A stretch of 62,397 nucleotides of DNA from contig JAFGBH010000047.1 in assembly GCA_016933215.1 (NCBI GenBank), positions 1-62,397 on the forward strand, read 5' to 3'. Made by a program: the position numbers and the translations under genes. Under the pieces are notes generated by a model. It was not told the DNA's origin. It did no database searches and worked only from the letters and a program-made list of their open reading frames with translations. How positions within the stretch are numbered: position 1 is the first letter of the stretch; each line of letters starts with the position of its first letter. This document shows positions 52,924 through 61,394 of this stretch, in pieces. This DNA is from Deltaproteobacteria bacterium. GTDB lineage: Bacteria; Desulfobacterota; Syntrophia; Syntrophales; UBA2210.

Positions 52924-53121
52924 TTGGAAGTCAAGGTATTGGACAACGATGTGGAAAGGGCATTAAAGATCCTGAAGAACAAACTTTCTAAGAATGGTTT
53001 CTTCAAGGAGTTGAAACTGCGCAGGGCCTATGAGAAACCCTCGGTGAAGAGGAAGAGGAAGGCCCTGGAGGCGAGGCGACGGTTGGCCAAGGCGGCGAGA
53101 AGACGCAGGTGGTCGCGGTAA
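52924..53121 (+). CDS. rpsU: 30S ribosomal protein S21, 65 aa
   Basis: Very basic small protein with the S21 pattern: EVKVLDNDVERALKILKNKLSK at the start and the KPSVKRKRKALEARRR segment. The start codon is TTG at 52924, with GGAAGG upstream. TTG starts are less common for ribosomal proteins and could limit its translation. Located immediately after the repeat element. Confidence 0.94.
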   Translation: MEVKVLDNDVERALKILKNKLSKNGFFKELKLRRAYEKPSVKRKRKALEARRRLAKAARRRRWSR

Positions 53122-53167
53122 TAATGCCTTTGTAAGGCGTCAAAAGCAGTGCCCGGGAGAGACGGTA

Positions 53168-53821
53168 ATGGAAGAGAAGCAATATCTCGTTGATGCACTC
53201 TCTATCGATGAGTCGTGGCGAATATTCCGTATAATGGCCGAGTTTGTCGAGGCCGTCGAGGAATTGTCTCATATCGGCCATGCGGTGAGTATATTTGGTT
53301 CGGCACGGGTAGCCCCTGGCGATGAATATTACGAAAGGACGGTAGAGCTGGCGCGGCTCCTTGCCAAGGAAGGATTTGGTGTCATTACCGGAGGGGGCCC
53401 GGGGATTATGGAGGCGGCAAACAAGGGTGCCAGCGAGGGGGGAGGAAAATCGGTGGGGATGAATATCCGTCTCCCCTTCGAGCAGAAGCCGAACCCCTAT
53501 GCCAATATAAGCATAGATTATAAGTACTTTTTTATCAGAAAAGTCATGTTTGTCAAATATGCCATGGCCTATGTGATTCTTCCCGGTGGTTTCGGCACCA
53601 TGGACGAGCTCTTTGAGGCCCTTACCCTGATTCAGACGAAGAGAATCAAGAGCTTCCCCGTAATCCTCATGGGTGGGGGGTACTGGAAGGGGCTCCTTCA
53701 ATGGCTCAAAGAAACCATGCTGAAGGAAGGCAAGATATCCGAAGAAGACCTCGACATCGTCAGGGTTATTGATGACCCCGGTGAGATAGTGAGGCATATA
53801 AATAAATTTGTGATCCTCTAA
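53168..53821 (+). CDS. LOG-family protein (TIGR00730-type phosphoribohydrolase), 217 aa
   Basis: Rossmann-fold family cleaving nucleoside monophosphates such as cytokinin riboside phosphates. The signatures GGGPGIMEAANKGA (about 77-90) and PGGFGTMDELFEALT (about 139-153) are complete. The N-terminal 30 residues are a helical extension. In bacteria the true substrate is often AMP or GMP. No other purine or hormone gene lies nearby. Confidence 0.9.
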   Translation: MEEKQYLVDALSIDESWRIFRIMAEFVEAVEELSHIGHAVSIFGSARVAPGDEYYERTVELARLLAKEGFGVITGGGPGIMEAANKGASEGGGKSVGMNIRLPFEQKPNPYANISIDYKYFFIRKVMFVKYAMAYVILPGGFGTMDELFEALTLIQTKRIKSFPVILMGGGYWKGLLQWLKETMLKEGKISEEDLDIVRVIDDPGEIVRHINKFVIL

Positions 53822-53896
53822 CCGTTCCGTTTTCATTCCATAGAGATTTTTCATAATAAACGCTCCCTGAGGGGATGCTATTTCATAAGGTGGCAT

Positions 53897-55252
53897 ATGA
53901 GGGGGAAGCTGGATGGCGCTCTCAAAGACATAGAGAAGGGCACAATCGCCCCCTGTGACCTCCTCTGGGGTGACGAGAACTATCTCGTCGAGAAGACCCT
54001 GGGCGGCATTGTCGACCATATGCTTCCCCCTGCTGAAAGAGATCTCAGTCTCTTTCAGATGGAAGGCGATAGCACTGATATGGATACCATTGTCGAAGCG
54101 GTGCTGACTCCTTCTCTCATGCCGGGCAGAAAGGTGGTGGTTGTAAAAAATACCCGCCTTTTCTATAGCACGTCATCCTCTGCAGACATAGCAGGTGATA
54201 TGCTCCGGAATCTCGAGAGAGATGTTACGATGGCTGCACGGGCCTTTGCCGTCTTTCTGGGAATGGTGGGCTGGACGCTGGAAGACCTTCAGGATGAGGA
54301 ATGGAAGAAGATTCCAGAGGGTGCGTGGCAGGAAGCGGTGGGGGCAGAGGCGGCGAGGGAGAGAGAAAAATGGCTTCCCCGGTTGCTCGCGGAATGTAAG
54401 AGCCTCGGGATAAAAGAGAAGCGATACGACAAGGATACGGGTCCCGTTGAGGAGGTCCTGAAAGGGGGACTCCCTGAAGGAAATTGCCTTATACTGACCG
54501 CCGATACGGTCGATAAGAGAAAGAAATTGTACAAAACCATCTCGGAGATTGGAATTATTCTCCACTTTCCCTCGGCAAAAAAAGAAGCGGAAAAGAAAGG
54601 TCTCCTCTCGGAAGCGGCACGGGACATCCTCTCCGAGAGGGGAAAGAGCGTTTCCCCCGGTGCCCTCTCCGCGCTCGCGAAAAAGACGGGCTTTGACATT
54701 CAGGCCTCAATGGAAGAACTTGAAAAACTGATAACCTACGCGGGGGACAGGGGAGTCATCGACGAGAATGACATAAAGGCCCTCACAGGGAGGAAAAAAG
54801 AGGACTCCGTCTTCGAGCTCACGTCGGCTGTTGTTGAAAGGGACCTTGAAAAGGCCCTTCTGATCCTTCACAATCTTCTCGATCAGGGCGTGCACCATCT
54901 CATGATACTGACCATGATAGTAAGGGAAATACGGTTTCTTCTGCAGGGTAAGATTATCCTCAAATCTGAGGTGATTTCATCCTTCCGCCCGGGTATGGAT
55001 TACAGAAAATTTCAGGACAGTCTCTATCCCTCAATAAAGGCCCTGGGAGAATCGCGGGGCACAAAAAAAGGATGGCTTTTCGGCCAGCATCCCTATGTGA
55101 TCTATAATGCCCTGAGAAATTCCGGGCGCTTTTCCTATGATGAGCTTGTGGGATATATGAACCGCCTCGTCGACGTTGATCTTGCCCTTAAAACGACGGG
55201 CATGAAACCGAGGATTGTCCTTGAACATCTTTTAATGGATATATGCAGATAA
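53897..55252 (+). CDS. holA: DNA polymerase III delta subunit HolA, 451 aa
   Basis: Clamp-loader subunit that opens the beta clamp. The N-terminus (CDLLWGDENYLVEKTL) and the C-terminal helical domain (about 320-450, VFELTSAVVERDLEKALLILHNLL and the end GMKPRIVLEHLLMDICR) are typical. At 451 aa it is about 100 longer than usual (about 340), with a charged, Trp-containing insert at about residues 100-190 (EEWKKIPEGAWQEAVGAEAA). AAGGTGG precedes the ATG. Confidence 0.85.
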   Translation: MRGKLDGALKDIEKGTIAPCDLLWGDENYLVEKTLGGIVDHMLPPAERDLSLFQMEGDSTDMDTIVEAVLTPSLMPGRKVVVVKNTRLFYSTSSSADIAGDMLRNLERDVTMAARAFAVFLGMVGWTLEDLQDEEWKKIPEGAWQEAVGAEAAREREKWLPRLLAECKSLGIKEKRYDKDTGPVEEVLKGGLPEGNCLILTADTVDKRKKLYKTISEIGIILHFPSAKKEAEKKGLLSEAARDILSERGKSVSPGALSALAKKTGFDIQASMEELEKLITYAGDRGVIDENDIKALTGRKKEDSVFELTSAVVERDLEKALLILHNLLDQGVHHLMILTMIVREIRFLLQGKIILKSEVISSFRPGMDYRKFQDSLYPSIKALGESRGTKKGWLFGQHPYVIYNALRNSGRFSYDELVGYMNRLVDVDLALKTTGMKPRIVLEHLLMDICR

Positions 55253-55267
55253 AAGGCTGGTGCAGTC

Positions 55268-55798
55268 CTATAATTTCCTCCGCCTTCTCTCGGTAAGCCT
55301 TTCTTTCTTGGAGAGCCTTCGTGCGGGGCCTTTTTTACCGCCCCTTTTCAGGTCCTCATCGTCGTCTTCATCGGGAGAAAACCCCTTTTCGCTGAGGAGA
55401 GCCGCTTCTCCTTCCAGTACCATTCTGGTCTCGAATTCCGGCGATGTTATGGCAACGCCCCCCGATCGTCCCACAGCCTCGGCAATTTCCCTGTCCGAGG
55501 TCACAACCACCAGCTCCTCACCGCTTCTCTTCCTGGCTATCCTCTTTATGACCTCATCGGCCTTTTCTCCCCTTCTGGAGTAGATTATGTGAACACCTGC
55601 CTCTTGTAGCCTCTCCTCACGAAGGGGGCCGCCGATCCAACCGTCAAAGACGACGGTTATCCTGTGCCCTTTTATTTTTCTGTAGGGTGCGAGTCTCTGT
55701 ATGAGTTCTTCCCGCCCTTTCTCAAGGCCAAGTCTCTCGAAACGCCTGAGGGAATCCGACTGCCGGATGAGGTTGTAACCATCGATGATAATGTGCAT
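55268..55798 (-). CDS. NYN-domain (YacP/Rae1-like) ribonuclease family protein, 176 aa
   Basis: PIN-like fold with conserved acidic residues: MHIIIDGYNLIRQ at the start (Asp6), ITVVFDGWIGG (about 47-57), EKADEVIKRIA (about 77-87) and VVTSDREIA (about 98-106). Rae1 of B. subtilis cleaves mRNA on the ribosome. The C-terminal 50 residues are acidic, then basic (DEDDDED, then KKGPARRLSKKERLTERRRRKL), perhaps for RNA or ribosome binding. Third gene of the lipoprotein-rpe-yacP unit. Confidence 0.85.
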   Translation of the reverse strand: MHIIIDGYNLIRQSDSLRRFERLGLEKGREELIQRLAPYRKIKGHRITVVFDGWIGGPLREERLQEAGVHIIYSRRGEKADEVIKRIARKRSGEELVVVTSDREIAEAVGRSGGVAITSPEFETRMVLEGEAALLSEKGFSPDEDDDEDLKRGGKKGPARRLSKKERLTERRRRKL

Positions 55799-55854
55799 GA
55801 TTCCCCCGAAGGTACAATTATTTCCACGAAGTTTTTATAAAGAATAGAAGGAGG

Positions 55855-56514
55855 CTATTGATCGCCCAGGATGCGTCTCATTTCCCTGATGGTATGGCCG
55901 TAGTCGTTACTCCGAAAAATCGAGGAGCCGGCCACAAGGATATCGGCCCCCGCATCACGTATCGTGGCAATATTCTCAAGTGTGACACCGCCGTCGACCT
56001 CGAGGAGCACGTGGGGCGCCTCTTTGTCGATGAGGGCGCGGGCGCGTTCAATCTTCCGAAGCGTATTCTCGATAAACGTCTGGCCGCCGAACCCTGGATT
56101 CACCGACATGATGAGGAGGAGATCGATATCGCCAATGATCTCCTCTATCTGGTCAAGGGGTGTTGCCGGATTCAGCGAAACCCCTGCTTTTACTCCCCGT
56201 TCCTTGATTGAATGTACCGTCCGGTGGAGGTGGCGCTCCGCTTCAACATGAACGGTAATGAAGTCGCTTCCTGCATCGGCGTATTCTCCGATATACCTGC
56301 CGGGGGTCTCTATCATCAGATGGACATCAAAGGGAATATCCGTTGTCTTCCTGATTGAGGCGATGACCGGAGGTCCGAAGGTGAGATTGGGGACAAACTT
56401 ACCGTCCATTACATCGACGTGAATGAGATCGGCACCGGCGGCCTCGACGGCATGTATCTCACCGGCGAGGTTGCCGAAATCCGCTGACAGTATGGAGGGG
56501 GCAATTTTCGTCAT
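55855..56514 (-). CDS. rpe: Ribulose-phosphate 3-epimerase, 219 aa
   Basis: TIM-barrel enzyme of the pentose phosphate/Calvin routes. KIAPSILSADFGNLAGE (3-19), HVDVMDGKFVPNLTFGP (about 33-49), MSVNPGFGGQTF (about 138-149) and EVDGGVTLENI are the family blocks, with both metal-binding Asp residues. It starts one base after the lipoprotein gene ends and is surely co-transcribed. Confidence 0.97.
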   Translation of the reverse strand: MTKIAPSILSADFGNLAGEIHAVEAAGADLIHVDVMDGKFVPNLTFGPPVIASIRKTTDIPFDVHLMIETPGRYIGEYADAGSDFITVHVEAERHLHRTVHSIKERGVKAGVSLNPATPLDQIEEIIGDIDLLLIMSVNPGFGGQTFIENTLRKIERARALIDKEAPHVLLEVDGGVTLENIATIRDAGADILVAGSSIFRSNDYGHTIREMRRILGDQ

Positions 56515-56515
56515 A

Positions 56516-57256
56516 TTAGAACTTCATCACGAGCATGTGACTCTTTCCCGTATCGGTTTCTCTGATGGTAAGACGGAGCTCGGCGGCGCTCTTCGCCTCT
56601 CCGGGGAAAAATATAAATCCGTGGGCGATGTCGTGAGCAGGAATCGGCTTTCGTTCCAGGGTCCTGTTCTGCAGGTCCCCGCCTATCTTGTTTTGCACAT
56701 CCTCGTCGGAGATCCCCTTTGCACCTCCTATAAGAACTCCCGCCGCGGAACCCATGACGGCACCCTTTCCCGCGGCCTCACCCACATTTTCCCCCGTAAC
56801 GATTCCTATGGCGGCACCCACAATGGCCCCCGCCGCGCCTCCGATGAGTCCCGGTTTGATCGATTCGGGAACGGCCTCTCCGTATTCCGTCTTTTTCGAT
56901 ATGCGGTCATAGGCGAGATCCGAATCGAGGATGGGCCACAGGTTGTCGTCGGAATCGACGAGATAGGTCTTCTCGGGAAGTATCTCCAGGGGATGGTCTC
57001 CCTGATTGTCAAAGATTACCTGTACCGGTAAAACACCTGCGCTTACGATATCGAAACCGAAGGCGGACTTTGCCTCGCTTCGGTCGGCGAAGGCCTGTGC
57101 CGCTATATGTGCACCGGCAATCCAGGTTGCATTGGGAAGCGATTGCGGCATCTTGAAGGGCACGACTTTTCTCTCATATCGCGTGCAGCCGAGAAGGATG
57201 ACAAATAACATGGAAAACACTGCTATCACAGTGCAGCTTCGATGTGACAGGTTCAT
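56516..57256 (-). CDS. Glycine-zipper lipoprotein, 246 aa
   Basis: Lipoprotein signal with lipobox ILLGC (Cys about 23). The middle carries a long glycine zipper (about 140-185, GLIGGAAGAIVGAAIGIVTG) of the kind found in outer-membrane lipoproteins. I chose the ATG at 57256 because GGAAGGG lies upstream and the promoter just before it gives a start site near 57277, excluding the longer ORF. Function unknown; probably an envelope structural protein. First gene of the unit with rpe. Confidence 0.8.
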   Translation of the reverse strand: MNLSHRSCTVIAVFSMLFVILLGCTRYERKVVPFKMPQSLPNATWIAGAHIAAQAFADRSEAKSAFGFDIVSAGVLPVQVIFDNQGDHPLEILPEKTYLVDSDDNLWPILDSDLAYDRISKKTEYGEAVPESIKPGLIGGAAGAIVGAAIGIVTGENVGEAAGKGAVMGSAAGVLIGGAKGISDEDVQNKIGGDLQNRTLERKPIPAHDIAHGFIFFPGEAKSAAELRLTIRETDTGKSHMLVMKF

Positions 57257-57283
57257 TTCTTCTACCCTTCCTTTTTTTTGCAA

Positions 57284-57312
57284 ATTCTATAGGATGTGAA
57301 AGGACGTGTCAA
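57284..57312 (-). promoter_or_regulatory. Strong promoter for lipoprotein-rpe-yacP
   Basis: On the minus strand TTGACA (57312-57307), exactly 17 nt, TAGAAT (57289-57284). One of the best sigma70-type matches in the window. Confidence 0.75.
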
Positions 57313-57435
57313 TGATTAAAGCCGCACCCGGCACGGGAAACCCCTTCGCTCATCCGGTCGCACTTTTTCCCGTGGTGTCTGACCTCCCTCTTCCGACACG
57401 GTACGGCCGGTCATTACTCTACCGCCCAGTGCATA

Positions 57436-57485
57436 TGAAGCTCCCCGCCCACAGGGTGGAGCTTGCGGGTGCGCCCCCGGTCAAC
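57436..57485 (-). repeat. GC-rich interspersed repeat, reverse copy
   Basis: The reverse complement reads GTTGACCGGGGGCGCACCCG, then CAAGCTCCACCCTGTGGGCGG and GGAGCTTC, closely matching the copy at 39774-39821. It abuts dispersed repeat copy C. Confidence 0.75.
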
Positions 57486-57490
57486 AGTGA

Positions 57491-57574
57491 GATGAACTGA
57501 GAAGCGAGCGAATACAAAATAAACAGTTTCCTTACCGGTCATACTTTCCCCGCACAGCGTTGCGGCGAACGTCA
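57491..57574 (+). repeat. Dispersed repeat, copy C, lacking the first hairpin
   Basis: Begins GATGAACTGAGAAGCGAGCG and goes straight on to AATACAAAATAAACAGTTTCC, so the first hairpin and one AGCGAGCG present in copy B are missing. The second hairpin remains in diverged form (TTTCCCCGCACAGCGTTGCGG). Confidence 0.75.
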
Positions 57575-57581
57575 ATCGTGC

Positions 57582-57610
57582 TTGACAGCGATGCAAAAGA
57601 GCATTATGTT
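57582..57610 (+). promoter_or_regulatory. waaA promoter, near-leaderless
   Basis: TTGACA (57582-57587), exactly 17 nt, TATGTT (57605-57610). The expected start near 57617 is only about three bases before the chosen ATG at 57620, and no Shine-Dalgarno is seen, suggesting a leaderless mRNA. Confidence 0.55.
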
Positions 57611-57619
57611 CCTTCTCCT

Positions 57620-58951
57620 ATGTATACCTTTTTATACAACATACTCCTCGCTTTCGCGGCCACCTTCCTTCTTCCCTATTATGGGGCAAAGATTGTGGTG
57701 ACGGGAAAGTATAGAAAGAGCATAGGACCGAAGTTCGGCTTTGCTGCGCCTCAGGAGGGAGAGGACATGAAGGGCATCCCCCGGATATGGGTCCACGCCG
57801 TCTCGGTGGGGGAAGTGACCGCCGCCGCCCCCATAGTCGCCGCACTCAGGGAGCGCTTTCCCCTGGCAGCCATCGTCCTTTCCACGAGCACCGAGACGGG
57901 TCAGGAAATGGCGCGAAAGACTATCAAGGGGGCAACGGCCTTCATCTACTTTCCCCTCGATATCCCCTTTGTGATACGAAGGGTCCTGAATCGTGTAAGA
58001 CCCGATATCGTTATTCCCGTCGAAACGGAGGTCTGGCCGAACTTTATCCGCCTCTGCGGTGAGAGGGGGGTGAAGGTCATGATGGTGAACGGAAGGCTCT
58101 CTCCCCGATCATTCAGGAGGTACAGGAAGACCAGGTTTTTTTGGAAAGAGACCCTCCGCAGGATTGACGAAATAGGGGCGATCTCCGAGACCGATGCGGG
58201 GCGTTTCAGGGCCCTCGGGGCTGATCCTGCGAGGGTTCGTATCATGGGTAATGCAAAGTATGACAGCCTCGCGGCCCGGGCGGAACCGGCCCTTCGTGAC
58301 GAGATTGCGGGAAAGCTGAATATTCCTTCCGGTGCACAAGCTTTCGTCGCGGGAAGCACCCACGAGGGGGAGGAGCGTATCGTCCTTTCCGTCTGGCGAC
58401 GGCTTCTCGTGGCATACCCCGATCTTTTGCTGATCCTGGTCCCCCGGCATGTCGAGCGGGGGGGGGAAGTCCTCCGAATTCTTCGAGAAGAGGGTTTCAG
58501 CGATTGTATCGCGATGTCGGAGATCGTGCAGGGAAAGAGGCGAGGAGACGAAAGAATCGTCGTCGTTGACATAATCGGTGAGCTCTTCAGGGTCTACTCG
58601 CTCGCAACCGTCGTCTATTGCGGCGGGAGTCTGGTCCCAAAGGGGGGGCAGAATATTCTGGAGCCCGCTTCCTGGGGCAAGGTGGTCTTGTACGGCCCTT
58701 CCATGGAAGACTTTGTCGATGAAAAGGAGTCTCTGGAAGCGGCTGGTGCCGGGATTCAGGTGGCCGGCGAGGAAGAACTTTTCGAGGGCATACAACCCCT
58801 CATGAAAGATCCTCGATCCCGAGAGGCGAGAGGCGAGGCAGGGAAGGCGGTCGTTGCCTCGAACCGGGGGGCCTCGGGGCGCTATGCCGAAATGGTTGCC
58901 GATGCCTTGACGGGGAAAACAAGCGAGAGAAAACGCGATAACCGTTTATAA
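57620..58951 (+). CDS. waaA: 3-deoxy-D-manno-octulosonic acid transferase WaaA, 443 aa
   Basis: Adds Kdo to lipid A; shows that the organism makes LPS. An N-terminal membrane anchor (MYTFLYNILLAFAATFLLPYY) precedes a GT-B glycosyltransferase with WVHAVSVGEVTAAAPIV (about 57-73), PVETEVWPNFI (about 133-143) and the C-terminal GGSLVPKGGQNILEPASWGK (about 335-354). Length matches KdtA (about 425). I use the ATG at 57620; the upstream ORF part falls in the repeat and promoter. Confidence 0.93.
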   Translation: MYTFLYNILLAFAATFLLPYYGAKIVVTGKYRKSIGPKFGFAAPQEGEDMKGIPRIWVHAVSVGEVTAAAPIVAALRERFPLAAIVLSTSTETGQEMARKTIKGATAFIYFPLDIPFVIRRVLNRVRPDIVIPVETEVWPNFIRLCGERGVKVMMVNGRLSPRSFRRYRKTRFFWKETLRRIDEIGAISETDAGRFRALGADPARVRIMGNAKYDSLAARAEPALRDEIAGKLNIPSGAQAFVAGSTHEGEERIVLSVWRRLLVAYPDLLLILVPRHVERGGEVLRILREEGFSDCIAMSEIVQGKRRGDERIVVVDIIGELFRVYSLATVVYCGGSLVPKGGQNILEPASWGKVVLYGPSMEDFVDEKESLEAAGAGIQVAGEEELFEGIQPLMKDPRSREARGEAGKAVVASNRGASGRYAEMVADALTGKTSERKRDNRL

Positions 58952-58963
58952 CAACGGTTTTTT
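58940..58963 (+). terminator. Terminator overlapping the waaA stop
   Basis: AACCGTT (58940-58946) and AACGGTT (58953-58959) with loop TATAAC, followed by TTTT. It separates waaA from the convergent por operon. Confidence 0.7.
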
Positions 58964-58989
58964 GGGCTTTCCTGCGAGAAGATAACGGC

Positions 58990-59886
58990 CTATTCCGCCC
59001 GTTTCATATACTCATTCCACCGGCTGTCCACCCATGACTGGAGCTGGTTGAGCTGCTCGATGCTCATCTTCCTGAATCTCCCCTGACGCTCCACATACTG
59101 AACAACGGGGAGCCGTTTGCCCTTCTTTGCCAGGGTCTCGCTCCTCCCCGTAAAGCGGAATTTTCCGTCTTCGATCTCGCACAATACAAAGATACCAGTT
59201 TCCACCGCCAGTTTTCCCACCCGTACCGTATCCTTTGCCGGATAGGCCCAGCCAGGGGGGCAGGGTATGTCGATATGGATATATCTCGTACCCTTAATCC
59301 TCTTTGCCTTTACGAATTTATCATAGAGATCGGCGGGATAGGCAGGAGAGACGGTGGCAAGATAGGGGAGGTCATGGGCCTCCATGATCTTTAGCATATC
59401 CTTCTTCTTCTCCCGCTTTGTCAGGATCGGTGTCGTTGTTGTCAGGGCACCCATCGGAGTCGCGCCGGAGCGTTGCGTGCCCGTGTTCATATAGGCCTCA
59501 TTGTCATAGCAGGCGAATATGAAGTTGGTATTCCTCTCGGCGGCGCCGCTTAAGGACTGGATCCCCATATCGTAGGTGCCTCCGTCGCCGGTGAGAGCGA
59601 GGACGGTGATTTCTGTTTTGTTAAGGGCATTCAGGGCGGCAACGATGCCCGAGGCGGAAGCGGCATTGCCGGCAAAGGTGGCGTTAATAGCCGGTACCGT
59701 GACGGAGGTGGTCGGATACAGTCCGTGAAGCACGCAGAGGCAGCTTGGAGGTATTGCCACAATGGTATTTTCCCTGAGCGCCTTTAATATGTAGCGATAG
59801 GCGAGCGATAGTCCACATCCCTGGCATGCCCTGCTTCCGGGAAGTATGTATTCCTTGTCATTGATCTTGAATATGTTTTCCTGCAT
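58990..59886 (-). CDS. 2-oxoacid:ferredoxin oxidoreductase, beta (TPP) subunit, 298 aa
   Basis: Thiamine-diphosphate and 4Fe-4S subunit of a POR/VOR-type enzyme that interconverts a 2-oxoacid and CoA with an acyl-CoA, CO2 and reduced ferredoxin. Cluster ligands are in RACQGCGLS and PPSCLC, with a late Cys in DIPCPPGW. The TPP motif is GDGGTYDMGIQSLSGAAERN, and YMNTGTQRSGATP follows. I chose the ATG at 59886 with GGGGTAG upstream. Last gene of the gamma-delta-alpha-beta operon. The sequence alone does not give the 2-oxoacid specificity. Confidence 0.93.
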   Translation of the reverse strand: MQENIFKINDKEYILPGSRACQGCGLSLAYRYILKALRENTIVAIPPSCLCVLHGLYPTTSVTVPAINATFAGNAASASGIVAALNALNKTEITVLALTGDGGTYDMGIQSLSGAAERNTNFIFACYDNEAYMNTGTQRSGATPMGALTTTTPILTKREKKKDMLKIMEAHDLPYLATVSPAYPADLYDKFVKAKRIKGTRYIHIDIPCPPGWAYPAKDTVRVGKLAVETGIFVLCEIEDGKFRFTGRSETLAKKGKRLPVVQYVERQGRFRKMSIEQLNQLQSWVDSRWNEYMKRAE

Positions 59887-59891
59887 CAGCG

Positions 59892-61100
59892 CTACCCCGT
59901 ATGGCAATTGAGCCACGTCGTTTCGTTTTCCTCTGTTCCCGAATCGATCCTGGTTATGGTTTCCTTCACCGCGTCGGCGAGTTCCCGCGCCTTCACGTCT
60001 CTTCCCCCGAGCCCCGCAATATAATTATGCATGGGTGCCTCAATCCCGGTCCCGTAGAGGGCCGACTTTATGTCCGAGGAGACCCCTCCGTCGCAGCCGT
60101 AGCTCATGCATTTCTCGAATACAACGATGACCTTGGCCTTTTTAAGGGCCGTGGCAATCGCTTTTCTCGGAAAGGGCCTGAAGACCCTGATACCGACGAC
60201 ACCGGCCCTGATTCCTTCTTTCCGAAGCGAATCCGCCGCCACGGTGGCCTCGGCGGCGATGGAGCCCATTCCCACAATGACAATCTCGGCATCGTCCGTC
60301 ATGTGCTCCCAGAGAAGGCCGCCATGGTCGCGGCCGAAGGCCTGTCCGTAGGCCGTGCTGACCTCCTCGATGGTATCGGTCGATTTCAGAAGGGCATCCT
60401 GCAGCTTGTAGCGTTTCTCCATGTATCCGTCGCAGAGGACTCCCTCGGCATTTTCCCTCCTCCAGGGGAAGAAGACGGGGTTCACCGTCACCGGATTTTC
60501 GGGGGAGATATCGACCGATGGTTTGTAGGGAGGGAGAAACTCGCGGACCTTCCCGTAATCGGGTATCTCAACGGGCATCATCGTGTGGGAGAGGACAAAC
60601 CCGTCGTAGCAGACCATGACCGGTATGTAGACTGCCTCGGCGATGCGATAGGCCTGGATGATCGTGTCGATGATTTCCTGGTTGTCCCTGCAGTAGATCT
60701 GGATCCATCCCGTATCCCTCTGTGAAAAGGAGTCCTGCTGGTCATTGAAGATCGACCATGGCGCCCCCACGCCGCGATTGACGCAGCACATGACGATGGG
60801 GAGCCGCGAGCCCGCGGCCCAGTGAATCTGCTCGTGCATGTAGAGAAGGCCGTTGGAACTTGTTGCCGTAAAGACCCTGGCACCCACGGTGGATGCCGAT
60901 ATGCAGACCGTGAGGGCCGAATGCTCTCCCTCAACCCGCACATATTCCGCCCTCAACTCGCCCCCCTCCACAAAGGTGGAGAGTTTCTCGGCGAGGCTCG
61001 TCTGCGGCGTGATGGGGTAGGCGGCGATCACGTTCGGCTCGACGAGTTTCACTGCCAGGGCCGCTGCCTCATTTCCCGTTATGATTCGCGTATCACTCAT
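59892..61100 (-). CDS. 2-oxoacid:ferredoxin oxidoreductase, alpha subunit, 402 aa
   Basis: Pyrimidine-binding and transketolase C-terminal-like subunit. Conserved regions: [15 protein letters not shown] (about 25-39), [15 protein letters not shown], the [18 protein letters not shown] block, [19 protein letters not shown] (about 110-128), and the later [19 protein letters not shown] with the GIRVFRPFP domain. It overlaps the delta gene by 8 nt and lies five bases before beta. Heterotetramer with gamma, delta and beta. Confidence 0.93.
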   Translation of the reverse strand: MSDTRIITGNEAAALAVKLVEPNVIAAYPITPQTSLAEKLSTFVEGGELRAEYVRVEGEHSALTVCISASTVGARVFTATSSNGLLYMHEQIHWAAGSRLPIVMCCVNRGVGAPWSIFNDQQDSFSQRDTGWIQIYCRDNQEIIDTIIQAYRIAEAVYIPVMVCYDGFVLSHTMMPVEIPDYGKVREFLPPYKPSVDISPENPVTVNPVFFPWRRENAEGVLCDGYMEKRYKLQDALLKSTDTIEEVSTAYGQAFGRDHGGLLWEHMTDDAEIVIVGMGSIAAEATVAADSLRKEGIRAGVVGIRVFRPFPRKAIATALKKAKVIVVFEKCMSYGCDGGVSSDIKSALYGTGIEAPMHNYIAGLGGRDVKARELADAVKETITRIDSGTEENETTWLNCHTG

Positions 61101-61386
61101 CGCACTCCACCTTTCTCACCATCCGTATTGCATTGGGGGGACATTCCTCGGCGCAGATACCGCATCCCTTGCAGTAGTCGAGGTCGATCTCGACGGGTAT
61201 GGACATGGTGACCACACCGTCGGGGCAGTAGAGCCAGCATAAAAAGCATGCCGCCTTCCCCTTGGTCTCGGGGATACACTTTGAATGGTCTATCACGGGT
61301 TTCAGGTCACTCCAGTCACCCGTCTTACCAGCCTCCCCGATCGCCGGGGTGCATATTCCGGATATGTACTTGTCTCTTTGTTCCAT
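61093..61386 (-). CDS. 2-oxoacid:ferredoxin oxidoreductase, delta (ferredoxin) subunit, 97 aa
   Basis: An 8Fe ferredoxin-like subunit passing electrons to external ferredoxin. The second cluster is standard ([16 protein letters not shown]). The first is odd: the Cys of [20 protein letters not shown] is separated from the next by nine residues instead of two, an insertion between ligands 1 and 2. CWLYCPDGV is otherwise as in PorD proteins. Overlaps the alpha gene by 8 nt. Confidence 0.92.
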   Translation of the reverse strand: MEQRDKYISGICTPAIGEAGKTGDWSDLKPVIDHSKCIPETKGKAACFLCWLYCPDGVVTMSIPVEIDLDYCKGCGICAEECPPNAIRMVRKVECDE

Positions 61387-61394
61387 AGTCGAAC

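Larger units (their letters stand above)
57257..57619. other. Divergent regulatory region between lipoprotein and waaA
   Basis: About 360 nt without a gene. It holds a strong minus-strand promoter, the reverse GC-rich repeat, repeat copy C and the waaA promoter, each listed separately. A 64-codon ORF (57306) is built from these repeats and is not credible. Confidence 0.75.

Noticed and set aside
57306-57500. 64-aa ORF before waaA
   Set aside because: Built from the two repeats; Pro/Ala-rich translation.
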